From an uncultured Lachnospiraceae bacterium (lineage in GTDB: Bacteria > Bacillota > Clostridia > Lachnospirales > Lachnospiraceae): a DNA stretch of 39,598 bases. The notes under the pieces are model-generated. The model did no database searches, was not told the origin of the DNA, and saw nothing but the letters and a program-made list of their open reading frames with translations. The stretch's first letter is position 1; every line of letters begins with the position of its first letter. The stretch spans positions 54,519 to 94,116 of the forward strand of contig CAJTTT010000014.1 in assembly GCA_910579285.1 (NCBI GenBank). Reading direction: 5' to 3'. Of the stretch, positions 16,181 through 23,941 are shown in pieces. Made by a program: the position numbers and the translations under genes.

Positions 16181-17752
16181 TTATGATTGCTCATTGCTGT
16201 GATACACGGACATCCTCACACAGACGCCGCCCCCGCCCCAATCCAGAAGCAGGCAGTATGCCGGCTCCATACTGTTTCCTTCATATAGATAATATTCATC
16301 TATCGCGCCATGCGTAATATAGCTATATTTATAAGCCAATCTCCCCTGCTCGTCATAATCGCCGGACTGGGTATACCCGGTGGTACCATAGAATTTGGGA
16401 TAATGATAGTATTCTTTATGATACAGCGTCCCGTCATCACGGTAGATATAATCCAAAGAAAGCAGACTCACTTCCATCGGCGCCCCATCGACCAGATCCG
16501 TTGTTTTTGCCTCAAATGAAGACAGCTTATCATCTTCCGTATACTCATAAATCTCCAGCGGCCAATGTTGTTCTCTGGTATTTTTTCCTGAAATAGCCCG
16601 CGTGGAAAATGTGTCCTGCGGTTTCCACACATCGGTTTCCATTTCCTCAAATGCAAACCCGTCACGTCCGGCTCTTTTCTCCAGATTTTCGTCATAGTAA
16701 TCATAATAGCGGATTCCGCAGCCCCTTCCTGCCTGCGGATCGAAATATAACTCCATGAGCAGATTGCCAAACCGATCACAGTATTCGTAAAACGGCTTCG
16801 TTCCCGCGAAACCATAATCCGCCAGAAATGCCTGCTTATCCTCATACTCTGCCTGTTCCAGATGATCCTTTACCATCCGAATCGGATTGCCGTCCTCCGC
16901 ACTCCCAAATCGCTTCAATCCTTCCCAAAGCAGATATTGATAATATTTCTCATTCCGCAAGCCGACCGTTTCGCATCTTTCCACGTTCCCCGTATAGATA
17001 TCCTGTTCTTCCAGACAGTCCCGAATACAAAGGCTTTCTTGTTCCGTCACCGCATCTTTGCGCACTGTCCATCTGCGCAGTTCGATCACGCGCCGAAGCT
17101 CCTGATGGATCCTGCAGATTGACTTGGTCTCCACAGTTTCTTCCGTGCCATCTTCCGCACCGCATACCAAAAACGCCTCTTCCCTTACGGAGCCTTCCTG
17201 ATACCAGGGGATCACCACGGGATCCGCCACAAATCTCTGTTTCTCACTCTCCCACTGATAGCATAGTCCTTCTGCTCCCGTCTCCTGCGCGTCTGCCGGA
17301 TAGACGATCAGATCCTTGTAATATGCAAACAAGACATCATACCGAAAAGTCACTTCTGCCGATGCGACACCGCAGGGGAATTGCTGCAAGAGCTGCCCGC
17401 TCTCATCATACAGACAAAAGTTTCGTTCTGCGGATTCTTTGTCCGCCGCTTCCCTGTCCTTCACATTTTCACTGCCTCCCCGCAGGACCAAAGACCATCC
17501 CTCCTCTTTCCCGGAAAAAGGGTAGTCTACCGCAACTCCTTGATTCTCTGACAAACCGGCATCTTTATTCTCCAACAGATTGCTTTCCGTCTCCTGCGCC
17601 CCCGCCTGATTTTGCCGCGCACAAATCCCCCACAGGAAAAGCGCTCCGATGAACACGCCCACTATGAAGAGAAAGAAATATCTTATCCTTGTAAAAACAC
17701 CTGTCTTCATCGCCCAAAATTCTTTCCAAATATGTTTTACCCTGCCATCCAT
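16181..17752 (-). CDS. Membrane-anchored extracytoplasmic protein, unknown function
   Basis: About 523 residues from the ATG at 17752; an ATG at 17710 with a weak GGAAAG site is an alternative and one at 17797 is less likely. A short basic cytosolic part is followed by a single helix (YFFLFIVGVFIGALFLWGI) and a long hydrophilic domain outside the membrane. That domain contains repeated YDEQGRLxYKYxY-like and DRFGNLLMELYF-like segments: an antiparallel strand pattern of the kind seen in RHS/YD-repeat or MORN-like folds, although no clear repeat period is visible. It is just upstream of the MATE gene with a shared stop/ribosome-binding-site junction, and divergent from fprA. I do not recognise the family. 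Confidence 0.65.
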   Translation of the reverse strand: MDGRVKHIWKEFWAMKTGVFTRIRYFFLFIVGVFIGALFLWGICARQNQAGAQETESNLLENKDAGLSENQGVAVDYPFSGKEEGWSLVLRGGSENVKDREAADKESAERNFCLYDESGQLLQQFPCGVASAEVTFRYDVLFAYYKDLIVYPADAQETGAEGLCYQWESEKQRFVADPVVIPWYQEGSVREEAFLVCGAEDGTEETVETKSICRIHQELRRVIELRRWTVRKDAVTEQESLCIRDCLEEQDIYTGNVERCETVGLRNEKYYQYLLWEGLKRFGSAEDGNPIRMVKDHLEQAEYEDKQAFLADYGFAGTKPFYEYCDRFGNLLMELYFDPQAGRGCGIRYYDYYDENLEKRAGRDGFAFEEMETDVWKPQDTFSTRAISGKNTREQHWPLEIYEYTEDDKLSSFEAKTTDLVDGAPMEVSLLSLDYIYRDDGTLYHKEYYHYPKFYGTTGYTQSGDYDEQGRLAYKYSYITHGAIDEYYLYEGNSMEPAYCLLLDWGGGGVCVRMSVYHSNEQS

Positions 17753-17809
17753 TTTATGATATAATCTACGCGATGGCAATAAGCAGTGCGCATTCATTCA
17801 GATAACCCG

Positions 17810-17828
17810 GCGGGCAGAGACAGCCCGC
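17810..17828. promoter_or_regulatory. Inverted repeat in the divergent fprA control region
   Basis: A perfect 6-bp inverted repeat (GCGGGC at 17810-17815, GCCCGC at 17823-17828) with a 7-base spacer lies in the 153 bases between the divergent starts. A TATATT box at about 17876-17890 lies just before the fprA ribosome binding site. The repeat could be an operator or an RNA hairpin in the fprA leader; no T tract follows it. Confidence 0.35.
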
Positions 17829-17905
17829 AAAGCAGTAATTGCCAATGGTCTGAACTGCGCGGGCGGGCACTGCGAATATATTATATTTAAGAAGGAGACA
17901 CCACA

Positions 17906-19063
17906 ATGCAGATCACAAATGACATTCGCTACATAGGCGTAAACGACCATGACATCGACCTCTTTGAGGGACAGTACACCGTAGAGAACGGGATGGCCTA
18001 CAATTCCTATGTGATTCTGGATGAAAAAATCGCCGTGATGGATACGGTGGACACCAACTTTGAGGAGGAATGGCTGGAGAACCTGAAAGCTGTGCTGGAC
18101 GGGCGCACCCCGGATTACCTGATCGTACAGCACATGGAGCCCGACCACTCCGCAAGCATAGATATTTTTACAAAAAATTACCCGGAGGCGCTTATCGTGG
18201 CGTCCGCCCCTGCTTTCACCATGATGAAACAGTTTTTCGGCACAGACTACGCAGACAGACGCCAGATCATCAAAGAGGGAGACTCCCTCTCCTTAGGGAC
18301 ACACACCCTGCAGTTCGTGGCCGCGCCGATGGTGCACTGGCCGGAAGTCATGGTCACCTATGACGCTCACGACAAGGTACTCTTCTCCGCAGACGGTTTC
18401 GGTAAGTTCGGCGCTCTCGATGCGGACGAGGACTGGGCCTGCGAAGCGCGACGCTACTACTTCGGCATTGTGGGCAAATTCGGCATGCAGGTGCAGAATC
18501 TTTTGAAAAAGGCCGCAGCCCTTGACATTCAGATCATCTGTCCGCTGCACGGCCCTGTTTTAAAGGAGAATTTGGAATATTATGTAAACCTTTATCAGAC
18601 ATGGTCCTCCTACGGCGTAGAGTCTGAAGGCATTATGATCGCCTACACATCCGTCTACGGCCACACCCGTGCGGCCGCTGAACTGCTGGCAGAAAAGCTG
18701 ACCGCCAAAGGCTGTCCGAAGGTCGTCGTGGCTGACCTTGCCAGGGAAGATATGGCGGAGTGTGTGGAAGACGCGTTCCGCTACGGCAAACTGGTGCTTG
18801 CCACCACCACCTACAACGCGGAAATGTTCCCCTTCATGCGGGAATTTATTGACGAACTGATCTCCCACAGCTACCAGAACCGCACCATCGCCCTGATGGA
18901 GAACGGCACCTGGGCGCCTATGGCCGCAAAGGCTATGCGGGCCAGACTGGAAGGCTGTAAGGATATCACCTTTGCGGAAAATGCGGTGCAGATCCGCTCC
19001 GCATTGAACGAGGAAAATGTGGCACAGATCGAGGCGCTGGCGGAAGAGCTGATGTCGAAGTAA
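17906..19063 (+). CDS. fprA: FprA-type flavodiiron protein (A-type flavoprotein, oxygen/NO reductase)
   Basis: A 385-residue cytosolic enzyme that reduces O2 to water or NO to N2O and so protects anaerobes. The N-terminal beta-lactamase-fold domain carries the diiron ligands: HMEPDH (His76, Glu78, Asp80; His81 adjacent), His144 in PMVHWPE, Asp163 in SADGFG and His215 in PLHGP. The flavodoxin-like domain begins near 243 with the FMN phosphate loop YTSVYGHTRAAAE. There is no rubredoxin extension as in NorV, so electrons must come from a separate rubredoxin or flavoprotein, and none is in this window. AAGGAG lies nine bases before the ATG. It is the only sizeable complete plus-strand gene in the window and is followed by its own strong terminator, so it is monocistronic. 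Confidence 0.95.
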   Translation: MQITNDIRYIGVNDHDIDLFEGQYTVENGMAYNSYVILDEKIAVMDTVDTNFEEEWLENLKAVLDGRTPDYLIVQHMEPDHSASIDIFTKNYPEALIVASAPAFTMMKQFFGTDYADRRQIIKEGDSLSLGTHTLQFVAAPMVHWPEVMVTYDAHDKVLFSADGFGKFGALDADEDWACEARRYYFGIVGKFGMQVQNLLKKAAALDIQIICPLHGPVLKENLEYYVNLYQTWSSYGVESEGIMIAYTSVYGHTRAAAELLAEKLTAKGCPKVVVADLAREDMAECVEDAFRYGKLVLATTTYNAEMFPFMREFIDELISHSYQNRTIALMENGTWAPMAAKAMRARLEGCKDITFAENAVQIRSALNEENVAQIEALAEELMSK

Positions 19064-19073
19064 CGGCAGACTC

Positions 19074-19111
19074 ATGTCTGGGGAGGTACTTTCGTTCTCC
19101 CCAGACATTTT
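19074..19111 (+). terminator. Intrinsic terminator of fprA
   Basis: A perfect 12-bp stem (ATGTCTGGGGAG at 19074-19085, CTCCCCAGACAT at 19097-19108) with an 11-base loop is followed by TTTTCT. It is ten bases after the fprA stop codon. The opposite strand lacks a T tract, so it acts for the plus strand. Confidence 0.92.
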
Positions 19112-19127
19112 CTATACGGTGCAGGGA

Positions 19128-20018
19128 TTATTTTCTGACCGCCGCAACCGCTTCCTCATCTACGGTGAACTCCACCAATCCCATATAGCCCGGAGCCACT
19201 TCATACTCGTCAAAGCATATCACAATCTGTCCATCCTGGTTTACATAAAAATTTTGATCCGCTTTCACCGACTCAAACTGATGTCCCATCTCTTCTTTGG
19301 AATCGACCCAGTAAACTTTCGACTCATCCGCCTGCATCTGTTCCCGCATCTGCTCCTTGATATTTTCACTGATGGGGGTGATATAGTCCGCTCCTTCCTT
19401 AAACAGATCCTTCAAAGAGACAATTTCACCCGTCGTCTTGTCAATGTGATAATAATATTGGTACTGGAAGCCGCTTGCCGCAATCTCGGTCACATCGATC
19501 CGCAGTGTAAACCAGGTGTCCGTATCTGTCACTACTTCGTGACCCGCATAAATGCCGCTATGCCCTTCCCCCTGTTCCACCTGTTCCTCAAATCTGGCAA
19601 TCAGGCGGTCTGTCATCTCCTCAATGCTCTCGTTGATGGTCTGAATGCTTCCCTCCATTTTGACATTTTCCAGCCTCACTTCCTCTATGTCCGCTGAGAA
19701 ATTCTCGTCCTCATACTGATAATTCCGAATGGTCACCGCTCTGATCACATCTCCAAGAATCGGAATCTGCTCCATCGCATACGCCGCCTCGGCGGATGTG
19801 TTTGGTACAATTACCAGCATAAACGCCGCCGCTGCCGCCGCCCATCCGATTGTTTTCCCCATTCTTTTCCTGCTTTTTCCTTTCCCTTGTTCGGGAAGGA
19901 TTCCCTCTCGTTTCAGACTGTCTATCAGATGTTCCCTCTCCTCCTCGGTCATCTGCTCCCTGTTTTCTAACAAGCTCTCCGAATCTATGTCATTGCACAT
20001 TTCATATATTCTGGACAT
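19128..20018 (-). CDS. RsiV-like anti-sigma factor with DUF3298/DUF4163-type domain
   Basis: A 296-residue single-pass membrane protein. Residues 1-50 form a cytosolic part rich in Glu and Lys that would hold the sigma factor. A helix (IGWAAAAAAFMLVIVPN) lies near 57-75. The external part contains the pattern of DUF4163 and DUF3298 proteins, including DTWFTLRIDVTEIAASG, a HIDKTTGEIVSLKDLF segment and EYEVAPGYMGLVEF near the end. In Bacillus RsiV this external fold binds lysozyme and triggers stepwise proteolysis that frees SigV; the same use here is inference. It starts three bases after the stop codon of the sigma gene, so the two are co-translated. The ligand is unknown. Confidence 0.82.
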   Translation of the reverse strand: MSRIYEMCNDIDSESLLENREQMTEEEREHLIDSLKREGILPEQGKGKSRKRMGKTIGWAAAAAAFMLVIVPNTSAEAAYAMEQIPILGDVIRAVTIRNYQYEDENFSADIEEVRLENVKMEGSIQTINESIEEMTDRLIARFEEQVEQGEGHSGIYAGHEVVTDTDTWFTLRIDVTEIAASGFQYQYYYHIDKTTGEIVSLKDLFKEGADYITPISENIKEQMREQMQADESKVYWVDSKEEMGHQFESVKADQNFYVNQDGQIVICFDEYEVAPGYMGLVEFTVDEEAVAAVRK

Positions 20019-20021
20019 TTC

Positions 20022-20570
20022 CTACACCTCACTTTCCGCAATGGACTTTTGCAGCTGCTTTCTGCCTCTGCTGATACGCCCGTAAATCGCCGCCTTGCTC
20101 ATATGCATCCGACTTGCCACCTCATCCGTGTCCAGTTCCTCCAGAAAGACCAGCCGGAAGATCTCGGCGTCCTCCTCCTTCAGACAGGAGAGAATCCGGC
20201 AGGCTTCCTCCTCGTACTCCCGGCGGAGAAATTCCCGCTGGGCCGCCTCGTCCTCCCAATCCGGCATCTGGTCCACCAGATCCTCTTTTGACGCATGAAT
20301 ATATTTGCGCACATAGGTCAATGCCTTAAACCTGCACACCCCGGCAAGCCAGTTCTGAAATTCTGACCGTTTCGGGTCAAAACTGTCGATATGATCCCAC
20401 ACGGCTAACAGGGTGTCGTTCATACAGTCATCCCACAGATGCGGAAGCGTCCCCATCTGCCGCTTTACAACCGTTTTCATAACCCAGCCGTAATGGTCAA
20501 TGACATAATACAGCGCCTGTTCATTTCTCTTTTTTAACTGCCTGACAAAATTTTTTTCACTGATTTCCAC
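20022..20570 (-). CDS. ECF-type RNA polymerase sigma factor
   Basis: From a GTG at 20570 the protein has 182 residues, the usual ECF length. AGGTGG lies about nine bases upstream. An open frame continues 288 bases further, but that part overlaps the HAD gene's terminator and reads as non-protein sequence. Region 2 spans about 15-85 (DDCMNDTLLAVWDHIDSFDP, then FQNWLAGVCRFKALTYVRKY), and region 4 spans about 125-178 with the helix-turn-helix LDTDEVASRMHMSKAAIYGRI. The RsiV-like anti-sigma gene follows within three bases, so this should be a signal-released regulator. The leader is very AT-rich (TTTTTTGAAAAAATTTT near 20640-20655), possibly part of an autoregulated promoter. Its targets cannot be named. 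Confidence 0.87.
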   Translation of the reverse strand: MEISEKNFVRQLKKRNEQALYYVIDHYGWVMKTVVKRQMGTLPHLWDDCMNDTLLAVWDHIDSFDPKRSEFQNWLAGVCRFKALTYVRKYIHASKEDLVDQMPDWEDEAAQREFLRREYEEEACRILSCLKEEDAEIFRLVFLEELDTDEVASRMHMSKAAIYGRISRGRKQLQKSIAESEV

Positions 20571-20668
20571 ATTACCCACCACCTTATCTGCTTTCTTACC
20601 TATAATTCGCATCCAAAATGATTTTTCTGACATAAAATAAAATTTTTTCAAAAAACTTTTAGACAGAC

Positions 20669-20707
20669 AAAAACACCCGCTGACTGCAGCCACAGCCAAC
20701 AGGTGTT
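20669..20707 (-). terminator. Intrinsic terminator of the HAD phosphatase gene
   Basis: Minus-strand AACACC...GGTGTT arms (20707-20702 and 20677-20672) enclose an inner GCTG/CAGC pairing and are followed by TTTTT (20673-20669). It begins six bases after the stop codon of the HAD gene. Confidence 0.7.
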
Positions 20708-20712
20708 TCTCC

Positions 20713-21318
20713 TTACGCCTCCACGCCCAGCTTCCGAAGCTCCAAAACCGCCTGCTCCTTACTCTGAAAATGAATCGTATGTATGCCGAATTTCTCCGCC
20801 CCTTCCAGATTGCGGGGCGTGTCATCCATGAACACACACTCCTCCGGCACCAGCTCATAGCGGTCTATGAGCAGCTGATAAATCTCCGGCATGGGCTTAA
20901 TGACTTTCTCCTGATAAGAAAGGATGCCGCCGTCCATGTAGGGGATAAAGTCAAGAGCCGCCGCACAGTCCCTGCTCGCACTCTCGGAAAAATTGGACAG
21001 ATAGAGACAACGGTATCCCTTCTCCTGCAATTTTTGTATCCAGGGAATCGCGTAATCGTTTCGAACCACCATAGGTCCCTTATCCCGCAGAGTCTCCCGG
21101 ATCTCCTTCTCGATACCGGGGTCTCTTTCGATAAAGCCCTGCACGATCTCCTCATCGCTCATAACGCCCCTGTCATACTCATTCCACAGCGGATTCTTAA
21201 CCGTGGCATTGGCCAGCCGCTCCAGAATCTCCCCGCTGTACCCAAAACTGCGGTAATGCGCTTCCCATGTAAAATCCGCCAGTACATTTCCTATATCAAA
21301 TATGATTGTTGTTATCAT
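20713..21318 (-). CDS. HAD-superfamily (class IA) phosphatase, YihX-like
   Basis: A 201-residue cytosolic hydrolase. The ATG at 21318 is chosen because it gives the family start MITTIIFDIGNVLADF and has GGAAG seven bases upstream. Motif I is FDIGN with Asp8 as nucleophile; the residue two further on is Gly, as in the YihX subgroup. Motif II is YLSNFSES, motif III is KVIKPMPEIYQLL and motif IV is VFMDDTPRNLEGA. This matches sugar-phosphate phosphatases such as YihX (alpha-glucose-1-phosphate), but the substrate is not certain. A terminator follows the gene, and the gap upstream carries three copies of a repeated motif. Confidence 0.82.
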   Translation of the reverse strand: MITTIIFDIGNVLADFTWEAHYRSFGYSGEILERLANATVKNPLWNEYDRGVMSDEEIVQGFIERDPGIEKEIRETLRDKGPMVVRNDYAIPWIQKLQEKGYRCLYLSNFSESASRDCAAALDFIPYMDGGILSYQEKVIKPMPEIYQLLIDRYELVPEECVFMDDTPRNLEGAEKFGIHTIHFQSKEQAVLELRKLGVEA

Positions 21319-21384
21319 CTTCCCGCTTCCATTCCTTGTCAAAAACTTCACCACAAACCGCATCGTTTCTCTTTGCGGCTCTCA

Positions 21385-21468
21385 GTTAACATAACTCAAA
21401 ACATCGCATATCACAAGTTTACATAATTCAGTCACGCTTCCTACACGGCGCATGGTTTACATAACTCA
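21385..21468 (-). repeat. Three direct repeats of GTTTACATAAyTCA between the HAD and SDR genes
   Basis: GTTAACATAACTCA (21385-21398), GTTTACATAATTCA (21417-21430) and GTTTACATAACTCA (21455-21468) lie in the same orientation with starts 32 and 38 bases apart. They fill most of the 152-base gap and are upstream of the HAD gene, so they may be operator copies or instances of the window-wide motif. Confidence 0.8.
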
Positions 21469-21470
21469 CA

Positions 21471-22217
21471 TCAACTTCTCGCCAGACCATCCACATGCAG
21501 TACCTCGCCGCTGATGTAGGAAGCCCTGTCCGATGCCAGGAACACAAAGGCATTGGCGATATCTTCCGGCTGTCCCATCCTTCTGAGCGGGATCTGTGCA
21601 ATCATCGGATCAATCACTTCTTTGGGAACCTGACGCATCATGTCTGTGTAGGTGATGCCCGGCGCAACCGCATTGACCCGGATTCCCTTCGGACCAAGCT
21701 CTCTCGCCAGAGACAGGGTAAAGCCGTTCACCGCAAACTTGGACGTTGGATAAGCAATTCCCGCAGGCTGCCCATACTGGCTCACCATAGAGGAAGTATT
21801 CAGGATCACGCCGCTTCCCGCCGCAATCATATGCGTGCCCGCTGCCTTGGAACAGTTGAATACGCCCTTGATATTCAGATCCATCACTCTCTCGAACGTC
21901 TCATCTGTATATTCGGTAAAAGGCGTACTCTCCGACACGCCCGCATTGTTCACCAGAATGTCAATGCTTCCATACTTTTCGGCCACACGGTCAAAGGCTT
22001 CCTTCACCGCCTCAAAGTCGGAAAGGTTCGGGAATATCCCTTCCACTGCCGCCTCAGGATACGCCTCCTTCAACTTTGCCACCGCCTGATCCGCAGTCTC
22101 CTGACGGCTGGCACACAATACCACCTTCGCGCCCTCCTGCAAAAATGCCTCCACTGTGGCGTAACCGATGCCTCTGCTGCCGCCCGTCACAATTGCAACC
22201 TTGTTCTCAAGTAACAT
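21471..22217 (-). CDS. SDR family NAD(P)-dependent oxidoreductase, FabG-like
   Basis: A 248-residue cytosolic enzyme of the classical short-chain dehydrogenase family. The ATG at 22217 follows AAAGGAGGG; the frame continues upstream without a start site. The cofactor loop TGGSRGIG is at 11-18, NNAG at 90-93, a catalytic Ser near 142-143, and Tyr156 and Lys160 in YPTSK. VNAVAPG at 181-187 and SGEVLHVDG near the end are the usual FabG-type motifs. A basic Arg after the GxxxGxG loop and the lack of Asp at the end of strand 2 suggest NADP(H), which is inference. Fatty-acid neighbours are absent, so it is more likely a keto-steroid, sugar or other ketone reductase than the housekeeping FabG. Confidence 0.87.
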   Translation of the reverse strand: MLLENKVAIVTGGSRGIGYATVEAFLQEGAKVVLCASRQETADQAVAKLKEAYPEAAVEGIFPNLSDFEAVKEAFDRVAEKYGSIDILVNNAGVSESTPFTEYTDETFERVMDLNIKGVFNCSKAAGTHMIAAGSGVILNTSSMVSQYGQPAGIAYPTSKFAVNGFTLSLARELGPKGIRVNAVAPGITYTDMMRQVPKEVIDPMIAQIPLRRMGQPEDIANAFVFLASDRASYISGEVLHVDGLARS

Positions 22218-22291
22218 AAATTTCCCTCCTTTTATCGTGTTATATTGTCTTCTCCAGCGCTCCGCTTTCTGGAAACCAATCCGTTCCACAC

Positions 22292-22345
22292 ACAGGATCT
22301 GATAACATCTCTGCAGACAGGATCTGATAACATCTCTGCAGACAG
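22292..22345. repeat. Tandem 25-bp direct repeat, 2.2 copies
   Basis: Two exact 25-base units at 22292-22316 and 22317-22341, plus four bases of a third, lie between purA and the SDR gene. Each unit contains GATCTGATAACATCTCTGCA. Confidence 0.95.
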
Positions 22346-22374
22346 GGCAGCGGAAAAAAACATCCCCGCTGCCC
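22345..22374 (-). terminator. Hairpin downstream of purA, possible atypical terminator
   Basis: GGGCAGCGG (22345-22353) pairs perfectly with CCGCTGCCC (22366-22374). On the minus strand the seven T lie in the loop rather than after the stem, so this is not a standard intrinsic terminator. It begins 21 bases after the purA stop codon and abuts the tandem repeat. Confidence 0.4.
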
Positions 22375-22395
22375 CTTATCCTCCGTATTGCAGTC

Positions 22396-23688
22396 CTACT
22401 TGTTCAGCGGACTTTCCCTGTAAATAATATCTTCCCTTCCCGGGCCGTTTGACACCATAGTAATAGGATGCCCAATCTGCTCCTCAATAAACTCTATATA
22501 GTTACGGCAGTTCTCCGGCAGATCCTCGTAGGTTTTGATGCCGCGGATATCACATTTCCAGCCGGGCAGCTTTTTCAACACGGGCTTCGCCTTTTCCAGC
22601 TTAAATGTCACCGGGAAATCCGTGGTCACCTGTCCGTCCACCTCATAGCCGACACAGACGGGAATCTCATCCAGATACCCAAGCACATCGAGCACCGTAA
22701 ATGCCACATCTGTGGTACCCTGCAGACGGCAGCCATACTTGGACGCCACGCAGTCAAACCAGCCCATTCTTCTGGGTCGGCCTGTCGTAGCCCCGAACTC
22801 TCCGCCGTCACCGCCGCGTCTTCTAAGCTCATCCGCCTCATCGCCGAAAATCTCCGACACGAACGCTCCCGCGCCCACCGCAGAGGAATACGCTTTGCAC
22901 ACCGTTATGATCTGCTTGATCTCATAGGGCGGAATGCCTGCGCCGATGGCACCGTAGGCCGCCAGTGTGGAGGAAGACGTCACCATCGGATAAATGCCGT
23001 GATCAGGATCTTTGAGCGTTCCAAGCTGCCCCTCCAGAAGAACGGTCTTTCCGTCCTTAACCGCCTGATCCAGATAGGCGGACACATCACACACATAAGG
23101 CGCAATCATCTCCCGGTACTGCTGCATTGTGGCAAACAGCTCCCTTGCATCCAGAGCCGGCTTATGGTAAAGATGCTCCAGAAGTATATTCTTCGTCTCG
23201 CATACGCGCTCCAGCTTTTCTTTCAAAAGATCCTCGTCGAAAAGTTCGCTGACCTGAAAACCGATCTTTGCATATTTATCAGAATAAAAAGGGGCGATCC
23301 CCGATTTGGTAGAGCCGAAGGACTTTCCGCCCAATCTCTCCTCCTCATACTGATCAAACAGAATATGGTAAGGCATTACAATCTGGCAGCGGTCAGACAC
23401 GAGAATTTTCGGCTTTGGCACGCCTCTGTCCGTGACAGACTTGATCTCCTCCACCAGAATCGGAATGTTGAGCGCTACGCCGTTGCCTATAATGCTGGTA
23501 GTATGCCCGTAAAACACACCCGACGGCAGGGAATGCAGCGCAAACTTGCCGTAATTATTCACGATTGTGTGACCCGCATTCGCGCCGCCCTGAAAGCGTA
23601 CCACAATATCCGCTTTCTCTGCCAGTGTATCCGTGATCTTACCTTTGCCCTCATCGCCCCAGTTGGCGCCCACTACAGCTTTTACCAT
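22396..23688 (-). CDS. purA: Adenylosuccinate synthetase
   Basis: A 430-residue cytosolic enzyme that joins IMP and aspartate using GTP, the first committed step to AMP. The ATG at 23688 gives the family start MVKAVVGANWGDEGKGK and has GGAGG five bases upstream; the open frame further upstream is the structured leader. GDEGKGK (11-17) holds catalytic Asp12, and NAGHT holds His40. KSGIAPFYSDK (IMP region), TTGRPRRMGWFD and the C-terminal GPGRED motif complete the set. Length fits the family. Its partner purB is in this window about 6.4 kb away, not in an operon with it. The leader carries a promoter, several hairpins and a second copy of the ribosome binding site. Confidence 0.97.
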   Translation of the reverse strand: MVKAVVGANWGDEGKGKITDTLAEKADIVVRFQGGANAGHTIVNNYGKFALHSLPSGVFYGHTTSIIGNGVALNIPILVEEIKSVTDRGVPKPKILVSDRCQIVMPYHILFDQYEEERLGGKSFGSTKSGIAPFYSDKYAKIGFQVSELFDEDLLKEKLERVCETKNILLEHLYHKPALDARELFATMQQYREMIAPYVCDVSAYLDQAVKDGKTVLLEGQLGTLKDPDHGIYPMVTSSSTLAAYGAIGAGIPPYEIKQIITVCKAYSSAVGAGAFVSEIFGDEADELRRRGGDGGEFGATTGRPRRMGWFDCVASKYGCRLQGTTDVAFTVLDVLGYLDEIPVCVGYEVDGQVTTDFPVTFKLEKAKPVLKKLPGWKCDIRGIKTYEDLPENCRNYIEFIEEQIGHPITMVSNGPGREDIIYRESPLNK

Positions 23689-23698
23689 AATTACCTCC

Positions 23699-23823
23699 AT
23701 GCCGGAGCGTTTTATTGCGGAGGCTGCGAGCCAAATCTCCAATTTGGCTCTGCAATTCCGAGTTTGTGGCTCCGACACAAACTCGCGATAGAAAAATCAG
23801 CGCATCAGCGTGATTTCTCTATC
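23699..23823 (-). mobile_element. Palindrome-rich block between two copies of the purA ribosome binding site (possible MITE-like insertion)
   Basis: The 125 bases contain three consecutive hairpins: GAGCCAAAT/ATTTGGCTC (23728-23750, 5-base loop), CGAGTTTGTG/CACAAACTCG (23759-23785, 7-base loop) and a 15-bp imperfect stem at 23787-23823. Direct copies of GGAGGTAA (minus strand) lie at 23831-23824 and 23698-23691, immediately outside the block. The outer copy reads AAGGAGGT but has no start codon after it. This is what an insertion with an 8-base target duplication at the ribosome binding site would leave. An RNA regulatory leader is the other reading. Confidence 0.45.
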
Positions 23824-23849
23824 TTACCTCCTTGTTAAACCCATGCAAA

Positions 23850-23872
23850 GAGCCGGTTGTAAAAACCGGCTC
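23850..23872 (-). promoter_or_regulatory. Perfect hairpin at the start of the purA leader
   Basis: GAGCCGGTT (23850-23858) pairs with AACCGGCTC (23864-23872) around a 5-base loop, about ten bases after the predicted transcription start. On the minus strand TTTGC follows, too short a T run for a good terminator. It could be an attenuator, a 5' stabiliser or the weak terminator of rarA. Confidence 0.45.
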
Positions 23873-23889
23873 CCGTTTCTTACTTTATA

Positions 23890-23918
23890 AGTATAAAGCA
23901 AAACAAATCCTAAATCAA
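23890..23918 (-). promoter_or_regulatory. Sigma-A promoter of purA
   Basis: Minus-strand TTGATT (23918-23913), 17 bases, TATACT (23895-23890): 4 of 6 and 5 of 6 consensus matches with ideal spacing. Transcription would start near 23883, giving a leader of about 195 bases. Confidence 0.65.
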
Positions 23919-23941
23919 TGCTTTCGCAAATTTATGTAAAA

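Noticed and set aside
17906..19063. NorV-type enzyme with fused rubredoxin
   Set aside because: The protein ends after the flavodoxin domain at 385 residues with no CxxC rubredoxin motifs.
20571..20858. Upstream extension of the sigma-factor frame
   Set aside because: It runs through the HAD gene terminator and an AT-rich promoter-like stretch and reads as non-protein sequence. The GTG at 20570 has the binding site and gives the usual ECF length.
23689..23778. Upstream extension of the purA frame
   Set aside because: It would translate the hairpin block; the family start and a GGAGG site fix the ATG at 23688.
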